A stretch of DNA of 64,000 nt from the NCBI GenBank assembly GCA_934364805.1, contig CAKRMH010000012.1:1-64000 (forward strand), read 5' to 3'. Source of the stretch: an uncultured Lachnospiraceae bacterium. Its GTDB lineage: Bacteria; Bacillota; Clostridia; Lachnospirales; Lachnospiraceae. The notes beneath the pieces were generated by a model. That model saw nothing but the letters and a program-made list of their open reading frames with translations. It ran no database searches and had not been told where the DNA came from. Of this stretch, positions 63,138-64,000 are shown one piece after another. Position 1 is the first letter of the stretch. Each line of letters opens with the position of its first letter. A program made the translations under genes and the position numbers.

Positions 63138-63144
63138 CTGTCTC

Positions 63145-63180
63145 TATAAATTTGCGGTTCTATAAATTTGCGGTTCTATA
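63145..63180. repeat. tandem 16-bp repeat
   Basis: TATAAATTTGCGGTTC occurs twice head to tail, followed by a partial third copy (TATA). Lies between the terminator and the small membrane gene; no function evident. Confidence 0.85.
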
Positions 63181-63191
63181 CATCAGCCATT

Positions 63192-63380
63192 TTAAAATAT
63201 ATCCAATAATTCTATAATAACGTCTTTATATTTCTTATCCATGCAGAGGGTGATCACAGCATTGAAAATAAATAATACTACTGCAATTCCAAAACAAACC
63301 ATATTATCCAGGATCCAGAGCGAAATTCCCGCAAAAACTGCAGATAAGACCGTTAACCATAAGAAAATCTTTGCTTTCAT
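63192..63380 (-). CDS. small membrane protein, two helices, unknown
   Basis: A 62-residue protein with two hydrophobic segments (about 5-24 and 27-46) and a charged C-terminus (MDKKYKDVIIELLDIF). Its ATG overlaps the stop of the upstream gene as ATGA, so translation is coupled. With that gene it forms a two-gene unit closed by a strong terminator. No family recognised. Confidence 0.65.
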   Translation of the reverse strand: MKAKIFLWLTVLSAVFAGISLWILDNMVCFGIAVVLFIFNAVITLCMDKKYKDVIIELLDIF

Positions 63381-63706
63381 ACACGTCTGATTGCCTTTCT
63401 GAAAAGATGTTCATAGAGCAGATTGCCAAGCTGCCCAATTGCAAAAGGAACAAGAAAATATTCAAACAATGGAGCCAGCATGGCAATCAGCTGGAAGAGA
63501 CTTTCCGATGCCGTGCCATATCCGATCACCGAGATCAGTTCGCAAAATGCAACTGCAATGACCGACCCAAAAATCCCAACGTATACAAGATCCAGTTCCT
63601 TAAACATATGATAACAATACACTCCGGAAAGAAGCCCTACTGCCATCACAAAATACATTTCCATCCCGATATTCCCGATATTGAAAATTCCAAGACCTGC
63701 TAACAT
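63377..63706 (-). CDS. small membrane protein, about four helices, unknown
   Basis: A 109-residue hydrophobic protein with about four helices and a basic C-terminus (LLYEHLFRKAIRRV). GGAGGAGG lies right upstream of the ATG. The size, helix count and pairing with a second small membrane protein recall holin-like or two-part small transporters, but nothing in the sequence confirms that. Confidence 0.7.
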   Translation of the reverse strand: MLAGLGIFNIGNIGMEMYFVMAVGLLSGVYCYHMFKELDLVYVGIFGSVIAVAFCELISVIGYGTASESLFQLIAMLAPLFEYFLVPFAIGQLGNLLYEHLFRKAIRRV

Positions 63707-63818
63707 TTTCCTCCTCCTTTTCCTATCTGTCCGTTCATGTGCTCTGCAAATATTGTATCATAGAGTCCCCCAATGTTTGTTTAAGATTTTCTTATTTTTG
63801 TTTAATAAAAACTTTATG

Positions 63819-64000
63819 TTATTGAAACGTTTCCGTAACCTTGCGTGCCACATCCGGGTAATTGGTGATGATCGCATTTACACCAAGCTTACAGCACATC
63901 TGCATATATGGTTTCTCGTTTACGGTCCATACGTTTACATCCAGTCCGTTTGCCACAGCGTCCTTCATATAATTTGGGAACTGCAAGTTGTAAAGAGCAG
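63819..64000 (-). CDS. glycerophosphodiester phosphodiesterase, C-terminal part
   Basis: The last 59 codons of a gene running off the window. The reading LDVNVWTVNEKPYMQ followed by LGVNAIITNYPDVARK is the TIM-barrel end of GDPD-family enzymes, which release glycerol 3-phosphate from deacylated phospholipids. The catalytic HRG region lies outside the window. Stop is TAA. Confidence 0.88.
   Translation of the reverse strand, partial: ALYNLQFPNYMKDAVANGLDVNVWTVNEKPYMQMCCKLGVNAIITNYPDVARKVTETFQ

Noticed and set aside
62991..63149. 52-codon plus-strand frame beginning MPHRPGTLK
   Set aside because: It runs through the intrinsic terminator of the opposite operon and has only a weak ribosome site.
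1..64000. CRISPR arrays, prophage or intact insertion sequences
   Set aside because: No repeat-spacer pattern, phage structural genes, integrase or transposase was seen on either strand.

Overview
The window reads as chromosomal DNA of a butyrate-forming, spore-forming, probably flagellated clostridium, most likely a Lachnospiraceae member. This is inferred from a butyryl-CoA gene cluster with a Rex-type operator, dipicolinate synthase genes, an mbl-like gene joined to flagellar rod genes, Gram-positive ECF transporters, and strong AGGAGG-type ribosome sites throughout. I see no prophage, CRISPR array, rRNA operon or intact insertion sequence. Most genes lie on the minus strand. Species was not determined.

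Layout: 1-14.4 kb holds a tRNA-Ser(UGA) cut by the window edge, then a compact minus-strand run tsaE-tsaB-rimI-rnz-(membrane protein)-tsaD-ispD (t6A tRNA modification, tRNA 3' processing, isoprenoid precursor), a YcxB-like protein, an FMN-riboswitch-controlled riboflavin transporter (ribU), tex, small membrane proteins (DUF4190, DUF2752, DUF975), uracil permease, and coaBC with a pantothenate-type ECF S component. 14.4-19.8 kb is thl-hbd-bcd-etfB-etfA, which turns acetyl-CoA into butyryl-CoA except for the crotonase step; crt is absent here. 19.9-30.3 kb has a PcsB/SleB-like wall hydrolase, a degenerate HD-GYP protein, carAB, a membrane-anchored acetyltransferase and recD2. 30.3-38.6 kb has mbl-flgF-flgG-rod-binding protein and uvrBA. 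38.7-48.4 kb has a LacI-regulator/MATE pair, secA, a TSCPD protein, lysC-dpaA-dpaB (aspartate kinase with spore dipicolinate synthesis), a phosphodiesterase and a 58-residue Cys-rich protein.

48.4-54 kb carries a gene-free stretch with a promoter and a terminator bracketing about 300 nt (candidate structured RNA), a membrane-anchored endonuclease/phosphatase-fold protein, and a copper module csoR-copA in which copA ends in a CopZ-like domain with its own ribosome site. 54-62.8 kb looks like a sensing and export module: two tandem near-duplicate lipoproteins, a double-length ABC-2 permease and an ATPase in one operon, divergent from a LytTR response regulator and a GHKL sensor kinase. The end holds repeats built on TTCTCCGTAA, two small membrane proteins and the C-terminus of a glycerophosphodiester phosphodiesterase.

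The most rewarding items to follow up are the candidate RNA at 48.65-48.97 kb, the lipoprotein/ABC/LytTR module, the copA-copZ nested gene, the Rex operator on the butyrate operon, and the TTCTCCGTAA repeat family.
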